This document shows positions 11,303 to 23,282 of a stretch of 64,000 bases of DNA, piece by piece (within the stretch, counting starts at the first letter, position 1; each line of letters starts with the position of its first letter). Source of the DNA: Rugalucina vietnamica (lineage: Eukaryota > Mollusca > Bivalvia > Lucinida > Lucinidae); the NCBI GenBank assembly GCA_964017185.1, contig OZ024877.1:9580201-9644200 (forward strand), read 5' to 3'. The notes under the pieces were generated by a model, which was given only the letters and a program-made list of their open reading frames with translations, had not been told where the DNA came from and made no database searches. The translations under genes were made by a program, and so were the position numbers.

Positions 11303-13792
11303 AGCCCAAGGGCAATGGTCGCTCACCTGAGAGTCAACAAGTACAGTCACTGGACAAAGTGTTTTTTTTTTTTTTTTTTTTTTTTTTTGTTTTGTTTTTT
11401 TTTTTTTTGAAGATCTGATCAAAATTGAAGATGCTGGAGTGGCCACAACACTAAAAAATGATTTTTCAAACATTCAAGGGCAGCTAACTCCGCAGTCCAG
11501 GGTCCAATCTGGCTCAAATTCAAACTCATCCAAGATGTTATGGTTATCCTTGTTTCTTCCAAGAATGAAGAAGATCCGATCAAAATTAAAGGCGCTTAGT
11601 CTAAGAGTGGCCACAATACAAAATATTGATTTTTCAAACACTATAAAGGGCAGCTAACTCCACAGTCAGAGGTCAGATCTGGCCGAAATTCTAACTCATC
11701 CGAGATATTGTAGTTATTCTTGTAACCTGCAAGAATGCAGAAGGTCCACTGAAAAAACAAAGATTCTAGAGTGGCCACAACACAAAGTATTGATTTTTAA
11801 AACACTCAAGGGCAGATAACTCCGCAGTCAGAGGTCGGATCTGGTCAAAATTCGAACTAATCCGAGATTTTATAGATGTCTTTGTCACTTCCAAGAATAA
11901 AGAAGATCCAAAGAAAAATGAAGGCGCTAGAGTGGCCACAACACTAAATATTGATTTTTCACACAGTCAAGGGCAGATAACTCTGCAGTCAAGGTTCGGA
12001 TCTGGCTGAAATTCAAACTCATCCAAGATGTTATAGAAGTCCTTGATACTTTTAAGTATGAAGAAGATCCGATCAAAATTAAAGCGCTAGAGTGGCCACA
12101 ACACAAAATACTGATTTTTCAAACACTCAAGGGCAGATAACTCCGCAGTCAGAGGTTGGATCTGGTCGTAATTCGAACTCATTCACGATGTTATAGATCT
12201 CCTTGTTACTTCTAAGAATAAGGAATATCTGAATAAAAATGAAGGCGCTAGAGTGGCCACAACACAAAATATAGATTTTTCACACAGTCAAGGGCAGATA
12301 ACTCTGCAGTCAAGGGTCGGATCTGGCAGAAATTCGAACTCAACTGAGATGTTATGGCCATCCTTGTTACTTCCAAGTATGAAGAAGATCTGATCAAAAT
12401 TGAAGGCGCTAGAGTGGCCACAACACAAAATAATGATTTTTCAATCACTTAAGGGCAGCTAACTCCACAGTCAGAGGTCGGATCTAGCTGAAATTCGAAT
12501 CCATCCGAGATATTATAGTTGTCCTTGTTATCTGCAAGAATGAAGAAAATCCACTGAAAAAATAATGGTGCTAGCTATAGTAGCCACAACATTGTCTATG
12601 GGGATTTTTCCAGACGCTCAAGGGCAGATAACTCCGCAATCTGAGGTCGAACCTAGCCGAAATTCGAACTCATCCAAGATATTATGGTTGCCCTTGTTAT
12701 TCCCAAGAATGAAGAAGATCCAATCAAAAATGAAGTTGCTAGAGTGGCCACAACATTTTCCCAATTATAACTCAATGGGAGCTATCTGTTGCCATGGAAA
12801 CCAGAGTTCTAATCCCACCTGGCCCAAAACCTAATGCAACCTTTCCCCCTCCTCAATGATATCACCGGGGAATTATATAGATAATGGAGACTGTATTGTT
12901 TTTGTTATTTGAATTTTTAATTATTTTTGATTACTTAAGTTTCTATGTCCATCTTTGGTCTTTCTCTCAATTACTCAAAACACAATATTCAAAGTTAACT
13001 AAACAATTTCTTTTGCCAAATTTACAAGTTATTTTCTGAGTACAATTTCATATTTTTCTTTAACACTTTGCCTAAACTTTCAAAACCAAAACTTCAACTT
13101 TTGACACTTCTCCTAAACTTTCTAAACATGAACTGACTAAGATTCCAAAATTCTAGTTTGTGTCTGCTGACCTGGTCGCATGATACATTTCTCTCCGCCT
13201 CCTGCAATCATACCAAATCATAACTTCTCTCTCTTACTGACTCCCTAATTAACTAATTAACAAGTTTCTTATCTTGGCTCTGAGTGGTCAGTTTCATATC
13301 ATAAGTGGCCAGCCTCCAACAGATTGTTTTCGCTTAGATTATTACACATCAAAGGAAATTAGCATGTACTTGCAAATGTCTTTTTGACTTCAGGTTCCAG
13401 ACAACAGGCTGAAAATAGTTCCACCTGATTTGTGTAATAGCATTTTGATGATGGTCTAACCATTGCAATATGTGGCTTCTTCCTAATGACAATGCCATAT
13501 TTACATGACCACAAAACTTAATAACTATGCACATGATCTTTGCATTATTTCTATTTTCTAACTTATTTTTCTATTTTTATTTTATTTTCTAATTAAACTC
13601 ATTTACTTATTTAATGACTCTGTGACAATGATGCTTCAGATTAAATTTGATTGCGATTGGCCTTGTTGTCTTAGAGATATTCAAGATTGAAAGTGTAAAT
13701 GCATGGACGGACGGACGGACAAACCCACGGACGCCAGCTCGACTACCATACTATAAGCTCACCTTGTGAGCCTTCGGCTCATGTGAGCTAAT
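11303..13792 (+). repeat. R1-type repeat with an internal ~162-bp satellite
   Basis: It opens with GGGCAATGGTCGCTCACCTG after 11303 and closes at 13690-13792 with GACGGACGGACGGAC, CATACTATAAGCTCACC and GAGCCTTCGGCTCATGTGAGCTAATA. A long T-run lies at 11361-11409. Bases ~12830-13680 between satellite and end are AT-rich and unassigned. Confidence 0.7.
11403..12760 (+). repeat. Tandem array, ~162-bp unit, about nine units
   Basis: The phrase AAGAATGAAGAAGATCCGAT, or a close variant, recurs at ~11561, 11731, 11893, 12055, 12214, 12375, 12536 and 12705. Each is followed by GCGCTAGAGTGGCCACAACA and CTCAAGGGCAGATAACTC. The array sits inside the R1-type element. Confidence 0.85.
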
Positions 13793-14943
13793 AAAATTAA
13801 CAGGTGGCTCTCTCGCTTAATTAGTGATGTTTAGATGAGATGTATCTGTCTACCCAGGTGTTGGCGGCGACGCACATCGTCCACAACCTTATCAAATTGA
13901 TTAACACCTTACTATCGGCTAAAACACAATCAGGGTGGACATTTCACAAAATACATGTTATACGCCAGTATTTTGCCCTGGTGCGTTATTGTCATAGCTA
14001 TATAGGAAATTTCACAACCTTTCCAGTGATATATAGTATATGTGGGTTATTAGTAGAGGAACGGTTTACTGCCTAGTCAAAAGGCTAAAATTGGGCCATT
14101 TTTTGAGTGTCATAAAGTTTCACTTCAAAATTTCTATTATTTAACAAGGCACAAGCTATTATAATTTCATTTTTAGCCAATAAGCTTATGTCAGAAATTC
14201 AAAAGGAATACCCTAACTCTTATCTGAGGTGATAAATACATTGGTACTTGCCTTTGTATAAATTCCCAAGAGCTTTTCTTAAAAGTAGCCCTTTGTTATA
14301 CATTTTGGCTTTTTTAATATCCCCAAATCAGGGGCTTCCAAACTTAACAGCAAAATATAAAATCACAAATGCCATATTAAACCTAAGATACTTTTTGAAT
14401 TTTGATGGAAAAGCCCTTATTGAATATAAACATGATAAAGTGATTGTGGAATCTGCCAGATGCAATTTTGTAACACCATGTAAATGTTGTTTCCGAAGCC
14501 GCCTATTTTCAAGCCCCTATTAAAGTATGTTAACAATAAACATGACCTTCACTTTCATTTGCGGGTCCAGCCATTAAACGTTTTATAATAAACATTTTGT
14601 GGCTAGCGGAATGGTTTCATCAGATATCGTGGTAACTGTCCATAGCCCTGTCGTGTCCGTAGCCCCCATTTTTGTTGTTTGCTTAAAATGATCATTTTAA
14701 GCTTATCTCAATATGTTTTGGGTTGTAAACAAACAAGAACATCATTAAAAGTCATAAATGTGTCCCAAAAGTAAAAATACTCAATACAAGATAAATTGCA
14801 TTAGCCATTATGCATGTTATATTTTCAAATATGTAGGCCCCTAAGCCCTAGGGGCATAGGTATGGTAAAAAAATTTTGAAAGCCTGAAAAGAAAATGAAA
14901 ATTTCTGTGTTTTTGCACCTACAAGATGTCTTGGATAACAAAA

Positions 14944-15722
14944 GGCAGTGGCTAGGGATACGGTACCGTATCTTTAGCCTGTGGGCTAGGGATACGGTAC
15001 CGTATCCCTAGCCTGGCGGCTAGAGATACGGTACCGTATCTGTAGCCTATATATCGGAAATGCCTAAAGGTACGGTATAGATCAAAAATCGATAATGTAA
15101 TATTTTCAGATGAGTTTTAAGTCGAAGCATTGCAAGTTTCCTAATGAATCATAAAGGGTGTAGTTTCATGGTTGGGCAGACTCTACACATGCACAATTAT
15201 CTTAACAGTAGTAGCGTTAATTGTTTTTAATTGCTTGGGAAATTATGCATATATATATAACACTTAAAAAACGTACGAGACAAAGGCGGTTTGCACGTTT
15301 TTCAAACATATTTTTGGAGTATCAATTTAGCTAGTCTTGGTCATTAGATCTGGTATAAAAATGTCATATTTCGATTGCATTTTAGGCAATTTATTACTTG
15401 ATTTTAATGGAAAATCGCTTGTAAATTTTTAAATTAAAAAAAAACCTCCTTAGATAAAGGAGCATACATGTATCTCAATCATTTCGATGCAAAAAGAAAA
15501 TAATCGAAAACAATCACGAGAACAAGAAAACGTGTAAATCAAGCGTAAAATTATATCATAAATCATGGAAAGAGTTCTTTGATAGACAATTTTTTTCAAC
15601 TGCAAATTCTAACTAAGAAAGCACACGTCTTAGAAAATGTCAAATTATTTTGTTTTAAATTTTCAAGTAAATGCACTGACGTGGAGAGCCGCATCTCAAA
15701 TTTACGCCATGTCTTTATCTGC

Positions 15723-15794
<72 letters not shown>

Positions 15795-16714
15795 TCTCTC
15801 ACTCCTGTCCCTCGAGACTTGAAGTTCATGCCGCCGTGACGGCGTGAAAACATCTGAATGTAACCTCATAGTAATTTAGTCTTCGTTCAACTTATACGAA
15901 ATACTTCTATCTCTCTTACAGAACTGAACACTTTAGGCCTTCTGATAGCGCTCAATAGCACTTTCAAATGCTTTCAACTTTTTGCCCGATGTGAAGTATA
16001 CGAGCCATTCTGACAGTATGAATCAAGATTTGCCTGCATGTTTTAAAATTGTACAGCGATTGAATTGAGTAAGAGCTTAATTGTTTTATATTGCAGTTAC
16101 TTACTTAACCTGTTAACCATAACAAAAGATAAAAGCATTCGCCGAATAATAATTGGCAAATTAAACAATGCCAATGTCTTACTTCAGGGGTTAAGCAGTA
16201 GGACAAAATAAATCAGCACTTCATTACTGTTATGTTTGTTGTTCGCACATTAAGGCGCGGACATCGTATTGATGGTTAAGCAACTACTTGTAATTGAGGC
16301 TTATATTATCTTGTTATTATCTTCACGCATCATTAGAAACTTTTTATATCCTTTGATGTCGGTGAAATAATTGTAGATAATGGTGATATTGCACAAGCAC
16401 ACACTCAAATATAACAATTGAAAATTTCGTTCCACAAGTTAGAAATAAAATTGAAATTTCTCAACTTTATACATTAACATGGTTTTCTGAAGTCTGTGTC
16501 TCTAGTCTTCCGTACCATTAGCCTTTTAAAATGATTCAACTTAAAACTCACCTGAAAATATATTATCGATTTTTAATCTATACCGTACCTTTAGCCATTT
16601 CCGATATATAGGCTACAGATACGGTACCGTATCTCTAGCCGCCAGGCTAGGGATACGGTACCGTATCCCTAGCCCACAGGCTAAAGATACGGTACCGTAT
16701 CCCTAGCCACTGCC
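14944..16714. mobile_element. Mutator-like (MULE) element, 182-bp TIRs, 9-bp TSD
   Basis: The left TIR (14944-15126) and right TIR (16533-16714) start GGCAGTGGCTAGGGATACGG and are near-identical inverted copies for the first ~115 bp, then drift. The 9-mer ATAACAAAA sits immediately outside both ends (14935-14943 and 16715-16723). Long TIRs with a 9-bp duplication are the signature of Mutator-like elements. Each TIR holds three copies of the 16-bp palindrome GATACGGTACCGTATC. The 1.4-kb interior has no transposase, so the copy is non-autonomous. Confidence 0.85.
15723..15793. repeat. (GATA)n microsatellite
   Basis: An uninterrupted GATA array of about 17-18 repeats inside the MULE. It is absent from the related copy near 27.7 kb, so it expanded after that copy split off. 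It causes an artefactual Ser-Ile-Tyr-Leu repeat reading frame on the minus strand. Confidence 0.97.
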
Positions 16715-16867
16715 ATAACAAAAATGCCATCCAAATATGCCCCACTTTAATTTAAAAATTCATTTTTTGACAAAAGTGAAACCCAAATGTCCACCCTGAT
16801 TGTGTTTTAGCCATATGCAGTCCACGTAGAGAAACTATATGAGCTAATTGGTGTGAATTGGTCCAAT

Positions 16868-17790
16868 TATTCTGATGTTCCTCCTTGTCATTATACACGG
16901 GTGAGCATCAGGGGAGCTACCTCGAAAATGTGTTGAAAACGCAAATTTGTTCCCACACCACATCCACATCCAGGGACTGTCGAGGTAGTGGAAATCCCGG
17001 GAGCGAGAGCTCACCTTTGTGTCTTTATCAATATATGGGGACCCCATATATTGATAAAGACACAAAGGTTGAGCTCTCGCTTTTTTGTTTGTTTGTTTTT
17101 CTTTCAAAGAGCGCATTACTTAGAAATCGGGCAATGCTATCCCATGTAAATATGGTTTAACAATGAATGAAGACCAAAAACCCTATTAAAAGTGGAAAAT
17201 ATGACGACTTTAATCCCAGGACTGTCGGACAGCATTTTCGCCTTGTGTTGACCTATCCATTCCGTCTTATCTCAACCGAATGGCTAGATGTTTGAAACGT
17301 GTTGGAACTACCTCGCTAGATTACCGCTACCTCGCTGGTCTGGGAACATTTTGGGCAGGTAATCTATTCATGAGAACAGAGCATCTGAAATTTTTGCGTC
17401 ATTGTAGTCAATTTGATCATGTTTTGCATCAAAACATGTGACAATGGTGACCAAAACTGAAACTGAGCCACAAAATCTGTCTGAGATACCCGCGGATATG
17501 TCAACACATGGCGAAAATGCAGTCCGACAGTCTCATATTTTCCACTATTTAGTTTTCGGTCTGCATGCATTGTTAAACCATATTTACATGGGACAGCATT
17601 GCCCAATTTCTAAGTAATATGCTCTTTGAAAGAAAAACCAAAAAAAGTGAGAGCTCACCTTTGTGTGTTTATCAAAATATGGGGATTTCCACTACCTCGA
17701 CATTTCCCGAATGTGGCGTGGGAACAAACTTGCATTAACGCATTTTCGAGGTAGCTACTCTGATGCCCACCCGTGTTATAGCTCCATGGT
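16868..17790. mobile_element. Fold-back element with nested hairpins
   Basis: Bases ~17095-17160 (TCTTTCAAAGAGC...ACATGGT) pair inverted with ~17580-17640. GAGCATCAGGGGAGCTACCTC (16904) pairs with GAGGTAGCTACTCTGATGCC (~17748). CAGGACTGTCGGACAGCATT pairs with ATGCAGTCCGACAGTC. Inside the left arm, 17008-17077 forms its own hairpin (GAGCTCACCTTTGTGTC... / ...GACACAAAGGTTGAGCTC). Confidence 0.7.
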
Positions 17791-18738
17791 GGCAAATAGC
17801 TTGAAGACCTACTCGCATACATACTGCAAACACATTTCTGGGATTCCTGGATCAGTCATAGTTTACTATTTAAATTAAATAAACATAATTTGTAGTCTGG
17901 CGCAATGCCATGAAAAAAGTTTGTCTCACCGTCTCTAAAACCAGTTTCACACTCCAATATGTTCATTTTTATTAAAATCCATTTTATCACAGCCCTTATG
18001 CATCTGACAGTATTGTTATGTCATCAATACTTCACAATACTTCACTGAAAGATAATCTAGGCAATGTCACAAAAAAAATGCTTCTAGCATTAAGGAATAA
18101 AATCTGCAGATCAGTTGCACATACAAAATACAGTGAATCATTAATTAGCACAGTCATGTTCAACATTTAACTAAGTTAAACCCTTTCTTTTTTCATCCAG
18201 GCCATTTTTAAACCAATGCCTTGTACAGCCTAATAAATGTTAGTAGAACATACTGGTATAGGCAGAATGCTCAAATATGTTTTCCCATGATGTGTCTCAT
18301 TTCATTGATCACATGCAGGTATTTGGTGCAATATCCTCCTTAGTGCAATATCCCCAGGCAAACCAATATGGCACAAGCACAATATACAAGATCAAAGGAC
18401 AACTATTGCTCTTAGTAAAACTTGTAAAAGAAAAAAAGGATGACCATAGTTTGATAATATTGATAACTTTGTTATTTTGAAATTTATACTGTGCAATAAA
18501 ATTTCTGTTTTTAGACTGCATGTATTTATCAATAGGAGTTTAAGGTGAAATAGAAATTAAACATCTTTTGTTTCTAGCTAGAATTTTATTTTAGAAATTA
18601 TTTGGGTCTCATCATAAGGAAACCTGTGTTTTTCACATATACATGTACATGTATCTGTGTTTATATGATACATGTATCTACCAGTTTCACACAAATATTT
18701 GTAGCAAACATTTAATGATCAATACACATTCCCAAGGG
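17791..18738. other. Unassigned AT-rich stretch
   Basis: Short frames only. ACATGTACATGT-type words are frequent. No gene or repeat family recognised. Confidence 0.35.
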
Positions 18739-18753
18739 TCTTTTACAACAAAT

Positions 18754-18914
18754 TATAAGCCTCCGTGGTGCAGTGGTAATGTCACTCGCCTTGTAAACCA
18801 GGGGTCGCAGGTTCGATCCCGGGCTTCTCCAGTCCGTCGGATGGGACTATAAACCGAGGTCCCGTCTCCATATGACCTTAGGTGTTGGTGGGACGTTAAA
18901 CCCCAATCAATCAA
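18754..18914 (+). repeat. tRNA-Thr-derived SINE with 15-bp target duplication
   Basis: The head (GCCTCCGTGGTGCAGTGGT ... CTTGTAAACCAGGGG ... GGTTCGATCCCGGG) has tRNA A and B boxes and a TGT anticodon loop, as in tRNA-Thr. The body ends GTGGGACGTTAAACCCCAATC. TCTTTTACAACAAAT flanks both sides (18739-18753 and 18915-18929), which is direct evidence of LINE-driven retroposition. Confidence 0.9.
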
Positions 18915-18929
18915 TCTTTTACAACAAAT

Positions 18930-21900
18930 CAGGGTTTTCCCTGGGGCACAAAAATGTGCATTTTGAGCCCTTTTGTTCTTCAATGACCTTAAGTTAAAAC
19001 TGTCCACAGAGGGGAATAAAAACAGGCAAATTCATGGGAAAATTGTGAAAAAGATGATTTTCAAAATTACCATTTTCAAAATTACCAGTTATTTCTCAAA
19101 AATATGGTTCATTCAATATTCATGTTATGCATCATAACATAAAATTTGAAATGGTTTTGGATTTTCTGGTCATGTATGCCATGTTCTAATCAAAATTTTA
19201 TGAAACAGGCCTTTAGATGAATTCTGGGGACAAATTTATTGATTTTTAAGTCTTTTTCTCAAGACTTAAAAAAGCTTGATGCAAGCTTGATGCCAAACTT
19301 TCGACAAAACTCTGTCTTAGGCTTCTTTAAATAGTTGAAAAGCTAATAAAAGAAAATGTTTTGGCAATTGCCATTTTTAACCCCCTTAAACTGTCTTTCA
19401 AAAGTTTGCATTTCTTTTTATACCGTACTCACTGTAAATTAAGCTTTTCTTTCTATCATACTATTGGAATTGTCACTGTTTTCAAAAATCTGAAAAATAT
19501 CATTCAGTGTAAGATACAGAACTTGAACATTTACTACATATATCCCTAACATGACTGTAATATTGTTGATGGAGGTGTGACAAATTAAATCAGACACACA
19601 TACACTGAATCTGAGATAAAGATACAGAGATCTGAAACTGCTATTGAATATTGATATTTGCCTCCGCTGTGTCTGTCGCTTAGGTAGACAGGTAAATCGG
19701 TGAAAAAAATCAATATTTTACCGGCCGCTGAATGTGGTCCGAATTTTTGTATATTAGCAAATATAAATCGTTTAAATTTTCTTCGCCATAATTCATATAA
19801 TAGTAAAAGATTTTATTTCTGTTAAATAGAGCTTCAAATTTCCAACAAATAGATACTAAACACCGGCATCTTTGTCAGAAAGACTAGAGAGAGAGTCATC
19901 TCTTTAGTTGTTTATCAATTATCAGTCGATTTGCACAAGCTGTTGTTCTTTTTCCTTACGAATTACGCCCATAATTATGCTTTTTTCTACGCTACTGGAC
20001 ACATACAACGATTCTTAACGGATTATCTTTAGATTAAAGAAAACGCAAACTGATTTATCTCGCCGTATCTCTAATCATACTTAACATCGTAAAAATAACG
20101 ATAATTATTGAACAAGGTGAAAGCTTCAATTCAAATTAAAGCATCTTTTTTAAGCTTTAGACCTGACAACAACGATTTTGATGTCCCCCGACGTAAATGA
20201 GCGTAATGAGATTGCCCTATATCAATTCTAGCCACATCTATCTATCACGTTCAATGAAGAATACCGCCAATATCCGAATATAATTCAATTGCACACGTTG
20301 GAGAGATACGTTTGGTTCAACAACCATTTTCACTTTTTTCTATCTTCTTTTATCCCCTTCGTTTTGTTGGTCATATTTTATACTTTTCTCTACAAAAGGG
20401 CAGTGGAGGAACGGAGTATGTGAATTAAATGGAATCAGTCAGGCATGAATTTGAATATTCTTCTTTTTTCTCCTCTATCTTTCGTACTTGCATTCATGTA
20501 TATTCTAAGAAGTCGCCGCCGAAATTTCAAAAGAAAAAATGACACTTTAATTACCAGCTACCTGTATTGCACCATGCAATACCTGTTGATTCGGCGACTT
20601 GTTTGATCTTCCAGCCGTTAAAGACGCACTTATATCACGTTGCAGGCACGTGCCGCATTAATGACAGATACCTGACTCAGTTTAATGTAACTTTATTGAA
20701 GATTGTATTCGGAAAAGTAATTGAAATAAATACATAATGAAAAATAATAATACACTCTAGGCCAACATGCAACCACACTTTTCTTGCAATGTTAGCTGTC
20801 ATCATGATATAGTCATACTCAAAATGTTGAAAAGATAATACTCTAGCTTTATATGTATACTTGCCCGTGCTGAGCAACGATTTCTTTTCAATAGATGCTA
20901 TGGTGTCTGTTTTCAAGCGCGGTCTCGTAGTTTTCACATTGCACGAAAATGCATCAATGGGATGTTTTTCAACAGCATCAAAGTCAAAATGCAATCTGCA
21001 TATCAGAGCGCCTTTCGCCGGATCCTATTTTTTTTTTTTTTTTCTTCTCGAATTCGGGCTTAACGTATAATTAAATTCCTGCATTTTGCTACGCATATGT
21101 CATTTCTTCTTTTGTCACTGTTTTTATTTCGAAAAAATGTGGAAACTAATTGTTCTGTTGTCCCCATCACATTTCCGGGCATGCGGCTATCCCAAATCCT
21201 GTCCCGGGCACGGCACATGGGGAGGGTGTGTGGTTATAAATACAAAATAAACTATCGGCTAAATAGACAACCGATCACTGGAGATCATCTGTAAATGTAT
21301 GATATGTCATTCTGCATTCAAGTGTAACTTTTTGGTCTTATTTGCAATGCCAACCAATGTGTAGAAAAATCTCCATTTTGACGCGAAAGCGGCGAAAAGT
21401 TGTGAAAAACAGCTGATTCATTAGGGCGATTTGAAGCTTTCAAAAATACCCAAACCGCATCGAAGGGCAATAAAACGATTTGTAAGACATTGTTCTTTGA
21501 GAATATTGATCTTGTTTGCCAAAGAAAAGTCATTCATAGAAGCCTTTTTAATAAAAAGAATTACACGTCGTTTTGAGATCGGGCCAAACCGTTTTTGCTT
21601 AAATGACAAAAATTGTCAAGATTTATACGATCGTAAGACAAACACAGTCATAGATTGTGTGCCTATCAACAAATAAAACGATTTTTATGCCTTTCTTCTT
21701 TCATATTTTGTTGTTTAAAGATTACCTAGCCTTTTAGTAACAACGCCTTTTAGTCAAAAAGTACCGACTATAATCCGCTTGGTCGCCATTTTGAAACGCC
21801 GAACAAGGAATTAGGTGTTTTATCAACGTATAATTAGCAATCAAAAATCCAATAAAACACTACAAACATCAAAATCTGGTTCCTAAATAAAATATTAAAT

Positions 21901-23104
21901 GTTAACAGTTTCTATTGAATAAAATATTATCTCATTGGATGTATGAAATTGCCAATGAACGCCGATATTTATAGCACTGGTTTTGTCTTCGAAACAGTAT
22001 GGCGGCGGATCGTAGGTGGCGCCACAGGTACACGCACGACAATCATAGTGGCCGCTAGGTGGATTTTCTAATCACTTCATCTTTATCTCAGACTGAATGT
22101 ATGTTGATGAACCAATGTTTCATACACAAAGTTTAAAACTTACTTTTTTTCTGAAATGGTCAGCTCCTCCTCCCCTTTAACCTACCCCATTACACATCAT
22201 ATTTAATATACAATAAACATATTTATTAACATTATTTACATTCTTCATTACGAGTACAAAAATAAGGAAACGGTCATATGTACCCTCAGTTTCAAAATGC
22301 AGAGGGAACCCTGAGCACTTTGTCTTATGTTCAGTGATGCACTGCTAGTGCTATTACCAAACGTAAGAAACAAAGTCACAGATTTAGGTATCTCTGAAAA
22401 GTCAACAGAAAAGAATTTCATTTTTCTTTACTTTTAGTTAGGTATGGACATTATTATTTTTAGGAAGTGTCTGCTGACAACCAGTTGTCACCAGCAAAAT
22501 TCCCTGCTGACAGCAGCGCAACACGCTGCTGAAAACCAGCTACATATTTTTCCAATAAATCAATGGTATTGTGACAATTATCAGGTTATTATGTAGTCTA
22601 TTCATCTTTTATTCTATACTTTGATTACAAATGAGTTGCTGAGCTGAAAATATGAAAAGCAAATATAAAAAAATGTTATTTTGTTATTAAATGTACATAC
22701 AATATTGTTCATAACTGTTATTGGCTTATATAGTGGTATACCAATAGTGATGAGTGATCAGACATTCTAAAGTCTAAACTATTTAATAAAAAAATTTATC
22801 AAAATATTAATTCGTGATTTTTATTATTATTATTTTTTTTTTATTTATTTATTTTATTTTAAGAGACTTTACTTCCCAATCCATACTTCTTTTAATGATG
22901 GGGTACATGTAAAATGATCATTAAACTCTTTATCTAATACATGTAGACATCTTTATTATATTCTCATTTCTGCCAGCTAGGACAGGGCAGACTTAATTAT
23001 GCTGAAAATGGCACTTTCAGTATGTGGCAATAAGCAAAAGGGCACTTTTCAGACCACAACACTTCTTTGAAATAAAAGCTGCTAATCACTTTATTAGTTG
23101 TACT
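18930..23104. other. Long unassigned region
   Basis: About 4.2 kb, AT-rich, with no exon of recognisable domain content and no element ends that I could pair. A T-run at ~21029-21045 and a CTGCTGACA/CAGC-rich patch at 22470-22540 are the only local oddities. Ordinary intergenic or long-intron DNA is possible. Confidence 0.4.
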
Positions 23105-23282
23105 ATACTTGGCAAAAAAGTTTTGGACCACCAACCTTTTTCAAACACTGCTGAATTATTTAGTTCTCAAACACAAAACAAGTAACATTAATGGTTAATG
23201 TAATTAATCCCTGATCAGAATAAAAGAAAATTTAATTCCAAGAAGGCATTGAGTTCTTGTCAGCATCCTCTAAACTTTATAG

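Larger units (their letters stand above)
13917..16812. mobile_element. TIR element (GGCTAAAACACAATCAGGGT), split by the MULE
   Basis: The left end GGCTAAAACACAATCAGGGT-GGACATTTCAC is mirrored at the right end by AAATGTCCACCCTGATTG-TGTTTTAGCC (16785-16812). Without the nested Mutator-like element it would be ~1.1 kb. The first ~150 bp recur, inverted, at 31376-31525. I found no clear target duplication. Confidence 0.65.

Noticed and set aside
11403..12760. CRISPR-like array
   Set aside because: Eukaryotic context. The whole ~162-bp unit repeats with gradual divergence and there are no unique spacers. It is a satellite.
15596..15853. Open frame with a Ser-Ile-Tyr-Leu repeat on the minus strand
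   Set aside because: It is a direct translation of the (GATA)n microsatellite inside the MULE.
18754..18830. tRNA-Thr gene
   Set aside because: A and B boxes are good, but the acceptor stem fails to pair and SINE body, tail and 15-bp target duplications follow. The same applies to 32685 and 34061.
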